A stretch of 64,000 nucleotides of DNA from an uncultured Hyphomicrobiales bacterium. Its GTDB lineage: Bacteria > Pseudomonadota > Alphaproteobacteria > Rhizobiales > Devosiaceae. Location of the stretch: assembly GCA_903828145.1 (NCBI GenBank), contig CAIKKY010000006.1, forward strand, positions 434,001 through 498,000. The letters run 5' to 3'. Positions 27,505 to 37,794 of this stretch are shown here, in pieces; the stretch's first letter is position 1; each line of letters starts with the position of its first letter. The translations under genes were made by a program, and so were the position numbers. Below the pieces are notes generated by a model. The model was not told the origin of the DNA, ran no database searches, and was given only the letters and a program-made list of their open reading frames with translations.

Positions 27505-29375
27505 CAGGCCTTCTCCGCCTGTTCGATTGTTGTGCTCAGCTCCAGCCATCTGTCCTCGGCTTTCTGAATGTCATCGAGAATTCGCGCCCGGTCGCGCCCC
27601 AGGGCCGCGATGCGGTCGGGCTTACCGACGAGGGCCGGGTCCGCCATTTCGCCATCGAGCCGCGACAGCTCGGTCTTGAGCCGGGCCACCTTCTGTTCCA
27701 GCTCCTTGACCGATTTGCGCAAGGGCGCGATTTCGGCCCGGCGCTGCGCCGAATCCTGCCGCGCCTGCTTGCGGTCCTCAACGGCCAGGGGGCCGGATTT
27801 TCCCTGACCCTTGCCGGTGCCCGTCAGCGCCTTCTGATAGGCATCGAGGTCATCGTCGAAATCTTCAATCGTGCCATTGCGCGCAATCCACAGCTTGTCG
27901 ACGGTCGCGTCAATCAGGTGACGGTCGTGGCTGATGATGAGCACCGCGCCCGTATACTCGTTCAGCGCCGCGACCAGGGCATCGCGGCTGTCGATATCGA
28001 GATGGTTGGTCGGCTCATCGAGCACCATGAGGCCGGGCCCTGAAAAGGTGATGAGCCCGAGGAGCAGCCGCGCGCGCTCGCCGCCCGAGAGATTCTTCGC
28101 CAGCGTGTTCATGCGGCTCGTGGTCAGACCCATCTGCGCCACGCGCGAGCGCCGCTTGGCCTCGCTGTCATAGGGCATGAGCTCGCTCACATGCTCGAAC
28201 GGTGTCATTTCCGGCTTCAGCATGTCCATTTGGTGCTGGGCGAAATAGGCGATATCGAGCCCGCGTGAGCGCCGCATTTCGCCCGAAAGCGCCTTCAACT
28301 CGCCCACGAGCAGCTTGGCGAAAGTCGATTTACCATTGCCGTTGACGCCGATCAGCGCAATCCGGTCATCGGGGTCGATCCGGTTGGTGATGTGTCGCAA
28401 CACCACATGGTCCTCATAGCCCGCCGACACCTGATCAAAGGTGATCATCGGCGAGGCCGGGATCTTCTTGGGGTCGGGGAAGTGGAACGGCGCCGAGGTT
28501 TCATCAAACAGCGCCGCCGGGGGCTTCAGCTTTTCAATGGCTTTGACACGCGCCTGCGCCTGTTTGGCCTTGCTCGCCGTGTAGCGGAACCGGTCAACGA
28601 ACTTCTGCATATGCGCAATCTGGTCGAGCGTCTTTTCGCGCGACTTGTTGTTCTGCTCCATACGGAGCCGTCGGGTTTCCTCGAACGTGTCGTAATTGCC
28701 GCGATAGAAGGTCAGCCGCCGGTCTTCAAGATGCACGATCGAGCTGACCGCCTTGTTGAGCAGGTCGCGATCATGGCTGATCATGAAGACGGTGTAGGGA
28801 TAGGTGGCGAGATATTTTTCAAGCCACAGCGTGCCTTCGAGATCGAGATAATTGGTCGGCTCATCGAGCAGCAGCAGGTCGGGCTGGCTGAACAGCACCG
28901 CCGCGAGCGCAACGCGCATGCGCCAGCCGCCCGACAGCTCGGAGGTCGGCCCCAGCTGCCGGTCCTTTTCAAACCCGAGACCCTTCAAAATGGCTGAGGC
29001 GCGCGCCTCGGCCGTATGCGCATCGATTTCGGCAAGCCGGATATGAATATCCCCGATCCGGTGCGGATCGGTGGCCGTGTCTGCTTCAATGAGCAGCGCC
29101 GTGCGCTCCTTGTCGGCAGCCAGCACCACATCGATCACGCGGGTCGAGCCCGCCGGGGCTTCCTGCGCCACTGCGCCGATCCGGGCGCGCTTGACCAGTT
29201 CGATCGTGCCCGCGTCCGCCGCAAGGCTACCGAGGATCAGCTGGAACAGCGTGGTCTTGCCCGTCCCGTTCTTGCCGACGAAGCCGGCTTTGGCCCCGGT
29301 GGGCAGAACCAGCGAAGCGCCCTCGAACAGGGGACGCCCCTCGATGCGGTATGTCAGGTCAGTAATCGTCAGCAT
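27504..29375 (-). CDS. ABC-F family ATP-binding protein
   Basis: The 623-aa soluble protein carries two ABC ATPase domains with no membrane segments. Walker A motifs are GKNGTGKTTL and GVNGNGKSTF. Signatures are LSGGWRMRVALA and LSGGERARLLLG, and both domains have Walker B with DEPTNYLD or DEPTNHLD. The linker between them is Arg/Lys-rich, and a C-terminal coiled coil occupies about residues 540-620. These features place it in the Uup/YheS-like ABC-F group, translation factors that act on the ribosomal E site. Which subgroup is unclear. It is coupled to the cupin gene. Confidence 0.93.
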   Translation of the reverse strand: MLTITDLTYRIEGRPLFEGASLVLPTGAKAGFVGKNGTGKTTLFQLILGSLAADAGTIELVKRARIGAVAQEAPAGSTRVIDVVLAADKERTALLIEADTATDPHRIGDIHIRLAEIDAHTAEARASAILKGLGFEKDRQLGPTSELSGGWRMRVALAAVLFSQPDLLLLDEPTNYLDLEGTLWLEKYLATYPYTVFMISHDRDLLNKAVSSIVHLEDRRLTFYRGNYDTFEETRRLRMEQNNKSREKTLDQIAHMQKFVDRFRYTASKAKQAQARVKAIEKLKPPAALFDETSAPFHFPDPKKIPASPMITFDQVSAGYEDHVVLRHITNRIDPDDRIALIGVNGNGKSTFAKLLVGELKALSGEMRRSRGLDIAYFAQHQMDMLKPEMTPFEHVSELMPYDSEAKRRSRVAQMGLTTSRMNTLAKNLSGGERARLLLGLITFSGPGLMVLDEPTNHLDIDSRDALVAALNEYTGAVLIISHDRHLIDATVDKLWIARNGTIEDFDDDLDAYQKALTGTGKGQGKSGPLAVEDRKQARQDSAQRRAEIAPLRKSVKELEQKVARLKTELSRLDGEMADPALVGKPDRIAALGRDRARILDDIQKAEDRWLELSTTIEQAEKA

Positions 29376-29444
29376 CGGTCAGGGTCCGGGCAAGTGAATG
29401 CAGCGCTTTAGTCCCATCGTCGCCGGAAGTCCAACGCCTCCGGC

Positions 29445-29473
29445 TTGCGCCTTGCTCCCCCATCGGCTAAATG
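29445..29473 (+). promoter_or_regulatory. Candidate ndk promoter
   Basis: TTGCGC and TAAATG are separated by 17 bp and would give a leader of about 35 nt before ndk. The -10 match is modest. Confidence 0.35.
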
Positions 29474-29513
29474 GCCCCATCTTCAGACACTCCTTTATGA
29501 AACAGGATCACCT

Positions 29514-29936
29514 ATGGCCCTCGAGCGCACCTTTTCCATCATCAAGCCGGACGCAACCAAGCGGAACCTGACGGGCAAGATCGTTGCCAAGTTCGAAGAC
29601 GCCGGTCTGCGTGTTGTCGCCTCGAAGCGCATCCAGATGACCCGCGTTCAGGCCGAGACCTTCTACGGCGTGCATCGCGAGCGCCCCTTCTTCGGCGAAC
29701 TGGTTGATTTCATGATCTCCGGTCCGGTCGTTGTTCAGGTTCTCGAAGGCGAAAACGCCATTGCCAAGAACCGTGAAGTGATGGGCGCCACCAACCCGGC
29801 CAATGCCGCGCCGGGCACCGTCCGCAAGGATTTCGCCCTCTCGGTTGGCGAAAATTCTGTCCACGGCTCGGACGCGCCGGAAACCGCGGCCGAAGAAATC
29901 GCGTATTTCTTTGCCGGTAGCGAGATCGTCGGCTGA
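29514..29936 (+). CDS. ndk: Nucleoside diphosphate kinase
   Basis: Ndk transfers the gamma-phosphate among nucleoside triphosphates through a phosphohistidine. The 140-aa protein has [20 protein letters not shown] at the start and the active-site histidine in [12 protein letters not shown]. The ATG at 29514 has AGGA six bases upstream and gives the standard start MALERTF. It is a single-gene unit ending in a strong terminator. Confidence 0.97.
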   Translation: MALERTFSIIKPDATKRNLTGKIVAKFEDAGLRVVASKRIQMTRVQAETFYGVHRERPFFGELVDFMISGPVVVQVLEGENAIAKNREVMGATNPANAAPGTVRKDFALSVGENSVHGSDAPETAAEEIAYFFAGSEIVG

Positions 29937-29962
29937 TCGGCCGATTCCGATAGAAATCCCGA

Positions 29963-29988
29963 GGGCCGCCTCCGGGCGGCCCTTTTTG
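29963..29988 (+). terminator. Rho-independent terminator after ndk
   Basis: An 8-bp all-GC stem (GGGCCGCC / GGCGGCCC) with loop TCCG is followed by TTTTTG, 26 bp beyond the ndk stop. Confidence 0.92.
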
Positions 29989-30074
29989 TTTCCGATAAGG
30001 CTGAGCCGCGCCGCGGCCGCCTGAGTCGCGCCCCCGCCGGGCCGCGCGTTTTCGACCAGAACCCCAAGGCCCCA

Positions 30075-32171
30075 GTGACCCTTTCGCCCCAAATCGCCGC
30101 CCCGCTTGAATCCGCCCTCAACGCCAAGGGCTATGAGACGCTGACCGCCGTCCAGCTTCAGGTCATCGCCCCCGAAACAGCGGGCCGCGACCTGCTGGTG
30201 TCCGCCCAGACCGGGTCGGGCAAGACCGTGGCCTTTGGTCTTGCGATTGCGCCGGATCTTCTGGGCGATGGCAACCGCCTGCCGACGCCGCATGCGCCCC
30301 TCGCGCTGATCATTGCCCCCACGCGTGAACTGGCCATGCAGGTCCAGCGCGAACTCACCTGGCTTTATGGTGAAGCCGGCGCCGTGCTGGCTGCGGGCGT
30401 TGGTGGCATGGACATCCGCACCGAGCGCCGGGCGTTTGAACGGGGTGCGCATATCGTTGTCGGCACCCCCGGGCGGCTGCGCGATCACATCACCAAGCAC
30501 GCGCTCGATCTCAGCGCCATCAAGGCCGTTGTGCTCGATGAAGCCGACGAAATGCTCGATCTGGGGTTCCGCGAAGACCTCGAATTCATCCTCGCCGCCG
30601 CCCCGGATGAGCGCCGCACGCTGATGTTTTCCGCCACGGTGCCGCGCCCGATTGCCGATCTCGCCGAGAGCTTTCAGCACGATGCGTTGCGCCTTGTGGC
30701 CGAGTCAGCCAGCGAACCGCATGCCGATATTGAATATGTGGAAATGGTGGTGCGCGCCGATGAGCGCGAGCACGCCGTGGTCAACACGCTGCTGCTGTAT
30801 GAAACGCGCAATGCCATCATTTTCTGCCACACCCGCGAAGCGGTGAAGCACATGGCTGCCCGCCTCGCCAACCGCGGCTTTGCCGTTGTCGCGCTCTCGG
30901 GCGAATTGACCCAGGCTGAACGGACGAGCGCTCTACAAGCCATGCGCGACGGGCGCGCCCGGATCTGCGTCGCAACCGATGTGGCGGCGCGCGGCATCGA
31001 TCTGCCCAACCTCGATCTCGTCATTCACGCCGATGTGCCGGGCAACCCGGATACCCTGCTGCACCGCTCGGGTCGCACCGGCCGCGCCGGGCGCAAGGGC
31101 ACCTGCGTGCTGATCGTGCCGCGCCACCGCCGTGCTGCGGTTTCGCGCACGTTGAACGCCGCCAATGTCCGCGCCACGGCCCGGGGCGCGCCCGGCATTG
31201 CCGAAATCGAAAAACTGCAGCGCGAGATGATTCTCAGCGTCGCCGACGCCATTCCGGCCCCCTCGGATGAAGAGCAGGCCATGGTGGGCGAACTGCTGGC
31301 CCGCCTGTCGCCCGAACAATTGGCCGCCGCCTGGCTGCGCGCCGAGCAGACCCGTCGCCCGGCCGCTGAAGACGTCAGCGACGAGCCCGTGTCGGCCGCC
31401 TCCTCAAAGCCCCAGAAGAAGCGCTTTGATGACGAGGGCCCGTTTGAGCCGCGTGAACCGCGCGCCTCGATGACCGGCAGCCGCTGGTTTACGCTGTCTT
31501 TGGGGCGCAAGCAGCGCGCCGACCCGAAATGGCTCCTGCCCATGATCTGCAAGGCCGGGGGCGTCAGCCGCCGCGCCGTGGGCTCGATCAAGATCGGCGA
31601 TGCGGAAACCCGCTTCGAGATTTCCGCTGACGAGGCCGAGGCGTTCTCCGCTCAGATCGCGCGCAACCCGGTGGCCGAGGGCAATGTCCTCATCCAGCCC
31701 GCGGGCGAAGGGTCATCGTCGCGTCCCGCCTATGCCAAGTCCTCCGGCTACCGCGATGCGGCCCCGGCCGCGACCGACAGCCTCGATAACTGGGCCAGCG
31801 CCAGCCGCCGCCCCGCTGCCAAGCCTGATTACAAAAAGCCGGATTACAAGAAGCCCGATTATAAAAAGCCCGCCTATGACCGGGCGGAGAAATCGGGCGA
31901 AAAGCGCGCCGAACCCTGGGCCGACAGGCGCCCGGCGGGGGCAGCCCCGGCCGAAAAGGTCGGCTATGCCAAAAAGCCCTATGTCAAAAAGCCTTTCGCC
32001 GAAAAATCCGGCGAAAAGTCGGGCTATCCCAAAGCGCCCCCGCGCGATGGCGCGACCAAGCCCGCCTATGACAAGGCCAAGCCGGCCTATGATAAGGCCG
32101 CAAAGCCCAAAAAGCCCAAGGATGCCGGCACTTTTGTGCGCAAGAAGAAAGACCTTGAGCCGCGCGGTTAA
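30075..32171 (+). CDS. DEAD-box RNA helicase with DbpA-type RNA-binding domain
   Basis: The 698-aa protein starts at a GTG with AAGG upstream. The helicase core has SAQTGSGKTVAF (motif I), PTRELAMQ, VLDEADEMLD (DEAD), FSATV and HRSGRTGRAGR. A DbpA-like RRM domain follows at about 475-545 (RWFTLSLGRKQRADPKWLLP, ICKAGGVSRRAVGSIKI), which in DbpA recognises 23S rRNA hairpin 92. The last 130 residues are a Lys/Pro/Tyr-rich disordered tail with repeats of KPDYK and KPAYD. The likely role is ribosome assembly or RNA turnover. The tail is longer than in E. coli DbpA. Confidence 0.92.
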   Translation: MTLSPQIAAPLESALNAKGYETLTAVQLQVIAPETAGRDLLVSAQTGSGKTVAFGLAIAPDLLGDGNRLPTPHAPLALIIAPTRELAMQVQRELTWLYGEAGAVLAAGVGGMDIRTERRAFERGAHIVVGTPGRLRDHITKHALDLSAIKAVVLDEADEMLDLGFREDLEFILAAAPDERRTLMFSATVPRPIADLAESFQHDALRLVAESASEPHADIEYVEMVVRADEREHAVVNTLLLYETRNAIIFCHTREAVKHMAARLANRGFAVVALSGELTQAERTSALQAMRDGRARICVATDVAARGIDLPNLDLVIHADVPGNPDTLLHRSGRTGRAGRKGTCVLIVPRHRRAAVSRTLNAANVRATARGAPGIAEIEKLQREMILSVADAIPAPSDEEQAMVGELLARLSPEQLAAAWLRAEQTRRPAAEDVSDEPVSAASSKPQKKRFDDEGPFEPREPRASMTGSRWFTLSLGRKQRADPKWLLPMICKAGGVSRRAVGSIKIGDAETRFEISADEAEAFSAQIARNPVAEGNVLIQPAGEGSSSRPAYAKSSGYRDAAPAATDSLDNWASASRRPAAKPDYKKPDYKKPDYKKPAYDRAEKSGEKRAEPWADRRPAGAAPAEKVGYAKKPYVKKPFAEKSGEKSGYPKAPPRDGATKPAYDKAKPAYDKAAKPKKPKDAGTFVRKKKDLEPRG

Positions 32172-32947
32172 AGGCCTTCATCCGGAATGTTCAGCACCAC
32201 CCCGCACGCCTTGCAATGCACGGCGTCGGGGTCGTGCCGGTTGAGGCCGCAGTCGGGGCAGGGGAAATATACCTTGTCGGGCCTGAACAGCGATTGGGCG
32301 AGCCGCACGAACAGCGCAATGCCCACGATCATCGCCGCAATCGAGGTCAGCCGTCCAAGCGGTCCCGGCAGGGTCACGTCGCCATAGCCCGTGGTGGTGA
32401 CGGTGGTGACCGTGAAATACAGCGCATCGATATAGCCGTTGATCGGGCCACTCGGTGCGCCGAAAAACGTCAGGACGAAGCCCGAGAGCAGCAGCAGGAA
32501 CGTCGCGAGATTGACCGCCGCCTGACCGATATCCTTCACCCGATATTTCTTGGCCCTCTCGAAAGGACGCCACAGCGCCCCTGAACGGTTGAGGGTGAAG
32601 AGCCGCAGGATGCGGAGGAAACCGAGGTTGGCGAGAACCAGCGGGAAAAGCAGCGTCAGCAGCACGATGAAGTCGAGCATCGTCGTCGGCTGCCTGAGCC
32701 AGCGTCCGGTGTGACGCGCCGCAATCCCCCGCGCGATGAGATCAAGGCTCAGCACAAAGGCAATGGCCGCATCGACCCAGTAAAACACCGGTCCGTCGCG
32801 CAACAGCGGCGTGGCAATGAAAAAGGCGATGATCGCAAGGTCCACCGCCAGAACCAGCAGCTGAAATCGTTCCGCCGCCGGGCTTTCGCCCTGATAGAGG
32901 ATGCGTAATCGGGTCCGGAGTCGGCTAAAGCGGGTGGGTGCGGTCAT
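32168..32947 (-). CDS. Potassium channel-like protein with C-terminal zinc ribbon
   Basis: The 259-aa protein has the voltage-gated-channel layout. Hydrophobic helices span about residues 25-135, including an Arg-containing segment (FLRILRLFTLNRSG). A pore loop with selectivity filter TTTGYGDVTLPG and a last pore helix follow. After the pore is a compact CPDCGLNRH...CKACG zinc ribbon in place of a RCK domain. The ATG at 32947 starts TAPTRFSRLRTRLRI; the ribosome-binding site is weak and an upstream ATG at 33028 is less likely. Its stop overlaps the convergent helicase gene by 4 bp. Confidence 0.88.
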   Translation of the reverse strand: MTAPTRFSRLRTRLRILYQGESPAAERFQLLVLAVDLAIIAFFIATPLLRDGPVFYWVDAAIAFVLSLDLIARGIAARHTGRWLRQPTTMLDFIVLLTLLFPLVLANLGFLRILRLFTLNRSGALWRPFERAKKYRVKDIGQAAVNLATFLLLLSGFVLTFFGAPSGPINGYIDALYFTVTTVTTTGYGDVTLPGPLGRLTSIAAMIVGIALFVRLAQSLFRPDKVYFPCPDCGLNRHDPDAVHCKACGVVLNIPDEGL

Positions 32948-33111
32948 GGCGCAAGGCTCGCTGTCCGGCGCGCCCCTGTCAATGCAGCCCGATGCGTTAC
33001 CCCTTGCCATGCCGCTCACCGTGGTCACGGGAATGTTGATGGAACCAATTTGGCCAGGCTCTAAGGTCAGGCTGCGTCGTTCCCTGTCCTCGATCCGAAA
33101 AAAGGCTCCTG

Positions 33112-33300
33112 ATGTCCGTTCGTCTTGGTGAAACTGCCGCTGTCCTCGTGCTCATGCTGGTGCTCCTCGCGCTCAAGCGCGTGGAGGCGCTGGCGGGCCT
33201 GCCGCTGTCGCAAATCACCGGTATTGTGGCATTTTCCTTTGCCATTTTCCTCGCGCTCGGGCTCTATCAGCAGGAATTGGCCCGTATCCGCGAAGAATAA
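33112..33300 (+). CDS. Small membrane protein, 62 aa
   Basis: I do not recognise this protein. It has two hydrophobic helices (AAVLVLMLVLLAL and ITGIVAFSFAIFLALGLY) and ends in a charged QQELARIREE. AAGG lies upstream of the ATG. It ends 2 bp before the GTG start of the molybdopterin oxidoreductase, so the two are probably co-translated. It could act as a membrane anchor for that enzyme, which is inference from position only. Confidence 0.7.
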   Translation: MSVRLGETAAVLVLMLVLLALKRVEALAGLPLSQITGIVAFSFAIFLALGLYQQELARIREE

Positions 33301-33302
33301 TT

Positions 33303-35375
33303 GTGACCACTAGTCTCGCCCGCTCGGTCTGCCCGCATGATTGTCCATCGGTCTGTGCCCTCGATGTTGAACTCATCGATGGGGTTCGGCTCGGCCGTGT
33401 GCATGGCGCCAAGGATGACCCCTACACGGCCGGGGTGATCTGCGAAAAAGTTGCCCGCTATGCCGAGCGCGCGCACCACCCCGATCGGGTGCTTTATCCG
33501 CTCCGCCGGGTTGGTCCCAAGGGCGGGGGCGGCTGGCAGCGCATCAGCTGGGATGACGCGCTCAGCGAGATCACCACGCGCTGGCTCGACATCGAGACCA
33601 CGCACGGGCCCGAAGCCATCTGGCCCTATTTCTACGCCGGCACCATGGGCCATGTGCAGCGCGACGGTATTCATCGGCTGCGCCATGCCCGCGGCTATTC
33701 GGACCAGTACGACACCATCTGCACCGGCACCGCTTGGCCAGGCTATATCGCCGGCACCGGGGTCATCGCCGGGCTCAATCCCGAGGATATGGCCTATTCC
33801 GATTGCGTGGTGCTCTGGGGCACCAATGCGGTCGCCACTCAGGTCAATGTGATGACCCACGCGACCCGCGCCCGCAAAACGCGCGGCGCACCGCTCGTTG
33901 TCATCGACATCTATGACAATGCCACGATGGCGCAGGCCGACATGCCGCTGCTGATCCGCCCCGGCACCGATGGCGCGCTGGCGCTCGGGGTGATGCATGT
34001 GCTGCTCAAAGAGGGCCTGGCCGACCGCGCCTATATGGCCGAGTTCACCGATTTTTCGCCCGAATTCGAGGCCCATGTCAAAACCCGCACGCCTGACTGG
34101 GCGAGCGCCATCACCGGCCTGCCCATCGAGCGGATCGAGGCCTTTGCGCGCCTAGTCGGCACGACCAAAAACACCTTCTTCCGTCTGGGCTATGGCTTCA
34201 CCCGCCAGCGCAATGGCGCCACGGCAATGCATGCGGCGCTTTCCATTCCCGCCATGACCGGTGCGTGGTCGGTGCGGGGCGGGGGCGCACTCCACTCCAA
34301 TTCCGGCACCTTCGGGCTCAAAAAATCGCTGATCACCGGGGCAAAGACCAAAAAGGTCCGGGCCCTCGATATGAGCGAGATCGGCCCGGTGCTCACCGGC
34401 GATGTCAAAGCGCTGCAGGCGGGGCCGCCGGTAATGGCGCTCTTTGTGCAGAACACCAACCCGGCCAATGTGGCCCCCGATCAGGCCCGTGTGCGGCAGG
34501 GGCTCCTGCGCGATGATCTCTTCACCGTGGTGCATGAGCAGATGATGACCGATACGGCGCGGCTCGCCGATATCGTGTTGCCCGCCACCATGTTCACCGA
34601 ACACAATGACTACTATACGCGCGGCGGACATACCCGCGTGCTGTTTGGGCCCAAGCTGATGGAGGCGCCCGGCGAGGCGCGCTCCAATCTCGATCTCATC
34701 AACGCGCTGATGGCACGCCTCGGCTCTGTCGATGCCGCGACCGGGCTGACTGACCGCGAGATCGTGGCTGAAACCTTCCGCCGCTCCGGGGTTGGCGATC
34801 TCGATGAGATTGCCCGGACCGGCTTTGTCGACCGTGCCCGGCCCGAACCCGAAACCCGCTTTGCCTCAGGCTTTGCCTGGCCCGATGGCCGCTACCGCTT
34901 TGCGCCCGATTGGGACGGGGTGGCGAAAAAGCGCGACTATCGCTTTGTCGCCGGGCCCGATCTGCCCCGTTTTGCCGACCATTGGGATGTCAGCGAGCAC
35001 ACGACGCCCGAGACCCCGTTCAAGCTCGCCACCAGCCCCTCGCGCGGCTTCCTCAATTCGAGCTTTGCCGAAACCCCGGGCAGCCAGAAGCGCCAGCCGC
35101 AGCCCGAGGTTCTGATTCACCCCGATGACGCGGCCCCGCTCGGCATCGCCACCGGCGACCGGTTGCGCCTCGGCAATACCCGGGGCGAGGTCGTGCTGGC
35201 GGCACGGCTCTTTGCGGGGCTCATTCCCGGCACGCTGATTGCCGAGGGCATATTCCCCAACCGCAGCCACGCCAGCGGGCAGGGGATCAACGCGCTGGTC
35301 AGCGCCGAGCCGGTGCGGCCTTTCGGTGGCGTGGCCTTTCACGACAACGCCGTGTGGATACGTTCAGACACCTAG
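33303..35375 (+). CDS. Molybdopterin oxidoreductase, DMSO reductase family
   Basis: The 690-aa protein binds a [4Fe-4S] cluster through SVCPHDCPSVCALD plus a later cysteine in VICEKVARY, and a bis-MGD molybdenum (or tungsten) cofactor. Family blocks include WQRISWDDALSEI, QNTNPANVAPDQ and DIVLPATMFTEHNDYYTRGG. The C-terminal dinucleotide-binding domain has LIHPDDAAPLGIATGDRLRL. There is no Tat signal, so it is cytoplasmic. No electron-transfer subunit is encoded nearby, only the small membrane protein upstream. The substrate is unknown; related proteins are annotated as formate or biotin-sulfoxide-like reductases. A MogA-type gene lies far away at 62.4 kb. Confidence 0.9.
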   Translation: MTTSLARSVCPHDCPSVCALDVELIDGVRLGRVHGAKDDPYTAGVICEKVARYAERAHHPDRVLYPLRRVGPKGGGGWQRISWDDALSEITTRWLDIETTHGPEAIWPYFYAGTMGHVQRDGIHRLRHARGYSDQYDTICTGTAWPGYIAGTGVIAGLNPEDMAYSDCVVLWGTNAVATQVNVMTHATRARKTRGAPLVVIDIYDNATMAQADMPLLIRPGTDGALALGVMHVLLKEGLADRAYMAEFTDFSPEFEAHVKTRTPDWASAITGLPIERIEAFARLVGTTKNTFFRLGYGFTRQRNGATAMHAALSIPAMTGAWSVRGGGALHSNSGTFGLKKSLITGAKTKKVRALDMSEIGPVLTGDVKALQAGPPVMALFVQNTNPANVAPDQARVRQGLLRDDLFTVVHEQMMTDTARLADIVLPATMFTEHNDYYTRGGHTRVLFGPKLMEAPGEARSNLDLINALMARLGSVDAATGLTDREIVAETFRRSGVGDLDEIARTGFVDRARPEPETRFASGFAWPDGRYRFAPDWDGVAKKRDYRFVAGPDLPRFADHWDVSEHTTPETPFKLATSPSRGFLNSSFAETPGSQKRQPQPEVLIHPDDAAPLGIATGDRLRLGNTRGEVVLAARLFAGLIPGTLIAEGIFPNRSHASGQGINALVSAEPVRPFGGVAFHDNAVWIRSDT

Positions 35376-35504
35376 AATATTTACTGTGTTAGTCAGACTA
35401 CATAATGTTCGCGGGAACAAAGTGAGTATCCCGCGATTATTAATCAGCATAAACCTGTAGATCTTTACTATTTAGGCACGCCCAATGGGCGCAAGATCAC
35501 GATC

Positions 35505-36083
35505 ATGCTCGAAGAGTTGGCGGTGCCCTACACGATCCACAAAGTGGATATTTCAAAGGGCGAGCAGTTCACGCCCGAATTCCTCGCAATAGCGCCCAAT
35601 AACAAAATCCCCGCGATCGTCGACCCGGAAGGACCGGACGGCGAGCCGATTTCAATTTTTGAATCGGGCGCGATTTTGACCTATCTCGCCGAGAAATTTG
35701 GCCAGTTCTACGGCCAAAGCTGGACCGAGCGGGTGAAGATCGACGAATGGCTGTTCTGGCAGGTGGGTGGCTTTGGTCCCATGCTGGGCCAGAACAATCA
35801 CTTCACCGTCTACGCGCCGGAAAAAGTGCCCTACGCCATCAAGCGCTTCCAGGATGAATCGCGTCGGCTGTACACCGTGCTCGATGGCCAGCTCCGGCGC
35901 CAGCACGCGCGCGGTCAGGACTATGTGGCGGGTAACGGCTACTCGATTGCCGATATCGCCATTTTTGATTGGTCGCAAAGCGCCGAGCGGCACCTTGGGG
36001 CGGTGGAGGGCCTGCCTGATTTCCTCAGCTGGCGCGCCCTGATGCAATCGCGGCCCGCCGTCCAGCGCGCTCTGGCGCTATAA
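35505..36083 (+). CDS. Glutathione S-transferase family protein, start unclear
   Basis: From the ATG at 35505 this is a 192-aa GST of the Ure2/YfcG-like type, with thioredoxin-fold residues ending in FESGAILTYLAEKF and a helical C-terminal domain (GNGYSIADIAIFDW). The family's first strand and active-site loop are encoded upstream in the same frame (VDLYYLGTPNGRKITI, 35457-35504), but no ATG, GTG, TTG or CTG precedes them after the stop at 35403. An ATT at 35436, with AGTGAG about ten bases upstream, could serve. Otherwise the gene has lost its start and makes a truncated product. A weak promoter (TTTACT at 35380, CATAAT at 35401) lies upstream. Confidence 0.8.
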   Translation: MLEELAVPYTIHKVDISKGEQFTPEFLAIAPNNKIPAIVDPEGPDGEPISIFESGAILTYLAEKFGQFYGQSWTERVKIDEWLFWQVGGFGPMLGQNNHFTVYAPEKVPYAIKRFQDESRRLYTVLDGQLRRQHARGQDYVAGNGYSIADIAIFDWSQSAERHLGAVEGLPDFLSWRALMQSRPAVQRALAL

Positions 36084-36197
36084 GCCCCGGAATTCCAACC
36101 CTTCGGCCCGGCAAGTTCAGTGTGCCGGGCCTTAATCGCGCGCGGGCGACGAAAACCCCTTGCCCACCCCGGCATTTGACCCTATCAGGACCGGGCC

Positions 36198-36290
36198 GGA
36201 GAGGTGGCCGAGTGGTCGAAGGCACGCCCCTGCTAAGGGCGCAGACGGTGATGAACTGTCTCGAGGGTTCGAATCCCTTCCTCTCCGCCA
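36198..36290 (+). tRNA. tRNA-Ser(GCU)
   Basis: A class II tRNA with a 7-bp acceptor stem (GGAGAGG / CCTCTCC) and anticodon GCT at 36232-36234, inside a stem of CCC(T)/(A)GGG type. It has a long variable arm, T-loop GGTTCGAATCC and an encoded CCA at 36288-36290. The long variable arm and anticodon define serine AGC/AGU decoding. Confidence 0.96.
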
Positions 36291-36450
36291 CGCTCTACTT
36301 GCCCAGAGCCTTCTCACCCCAGCGGCTTTCAACCCTTGCGTCGCCAAGCTGGTTCGGCACCACCTTGCCCGGGATCGTGGGGCTTGGGACAATGCCCCGC
36401 GCCGGTATGTCCTCCGGGGCGTGTTGCCGAGGTGCAGGGGCCGGGTCAGT
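36291..36450 (-). other. In-frame open stretch after the GH84 stop
   Basis: This 160-bp gap holds no complete gene. On the minus strand, directly after the GH84 TGA stop, the same frame stays open for 51 codons to a TAG at 36297-36295, next to the tRNA. The stretch ends in a protein-like sequence (RVESRWGEKALGK). It has no start codon with a ribosome-binding site, so it may be a remnant of another gene, a lost C-terminus or chance. Confidence 0.35.

Positions 36451-37794
<1,344 letters not shown>

Noticed and set aside
36198-36290. tRNA-Ser as an integration site for the GH84 locus
   Set aside because: No integrase gene and no second copy of the tRNA 3' end could be seen at the far side of the locus.
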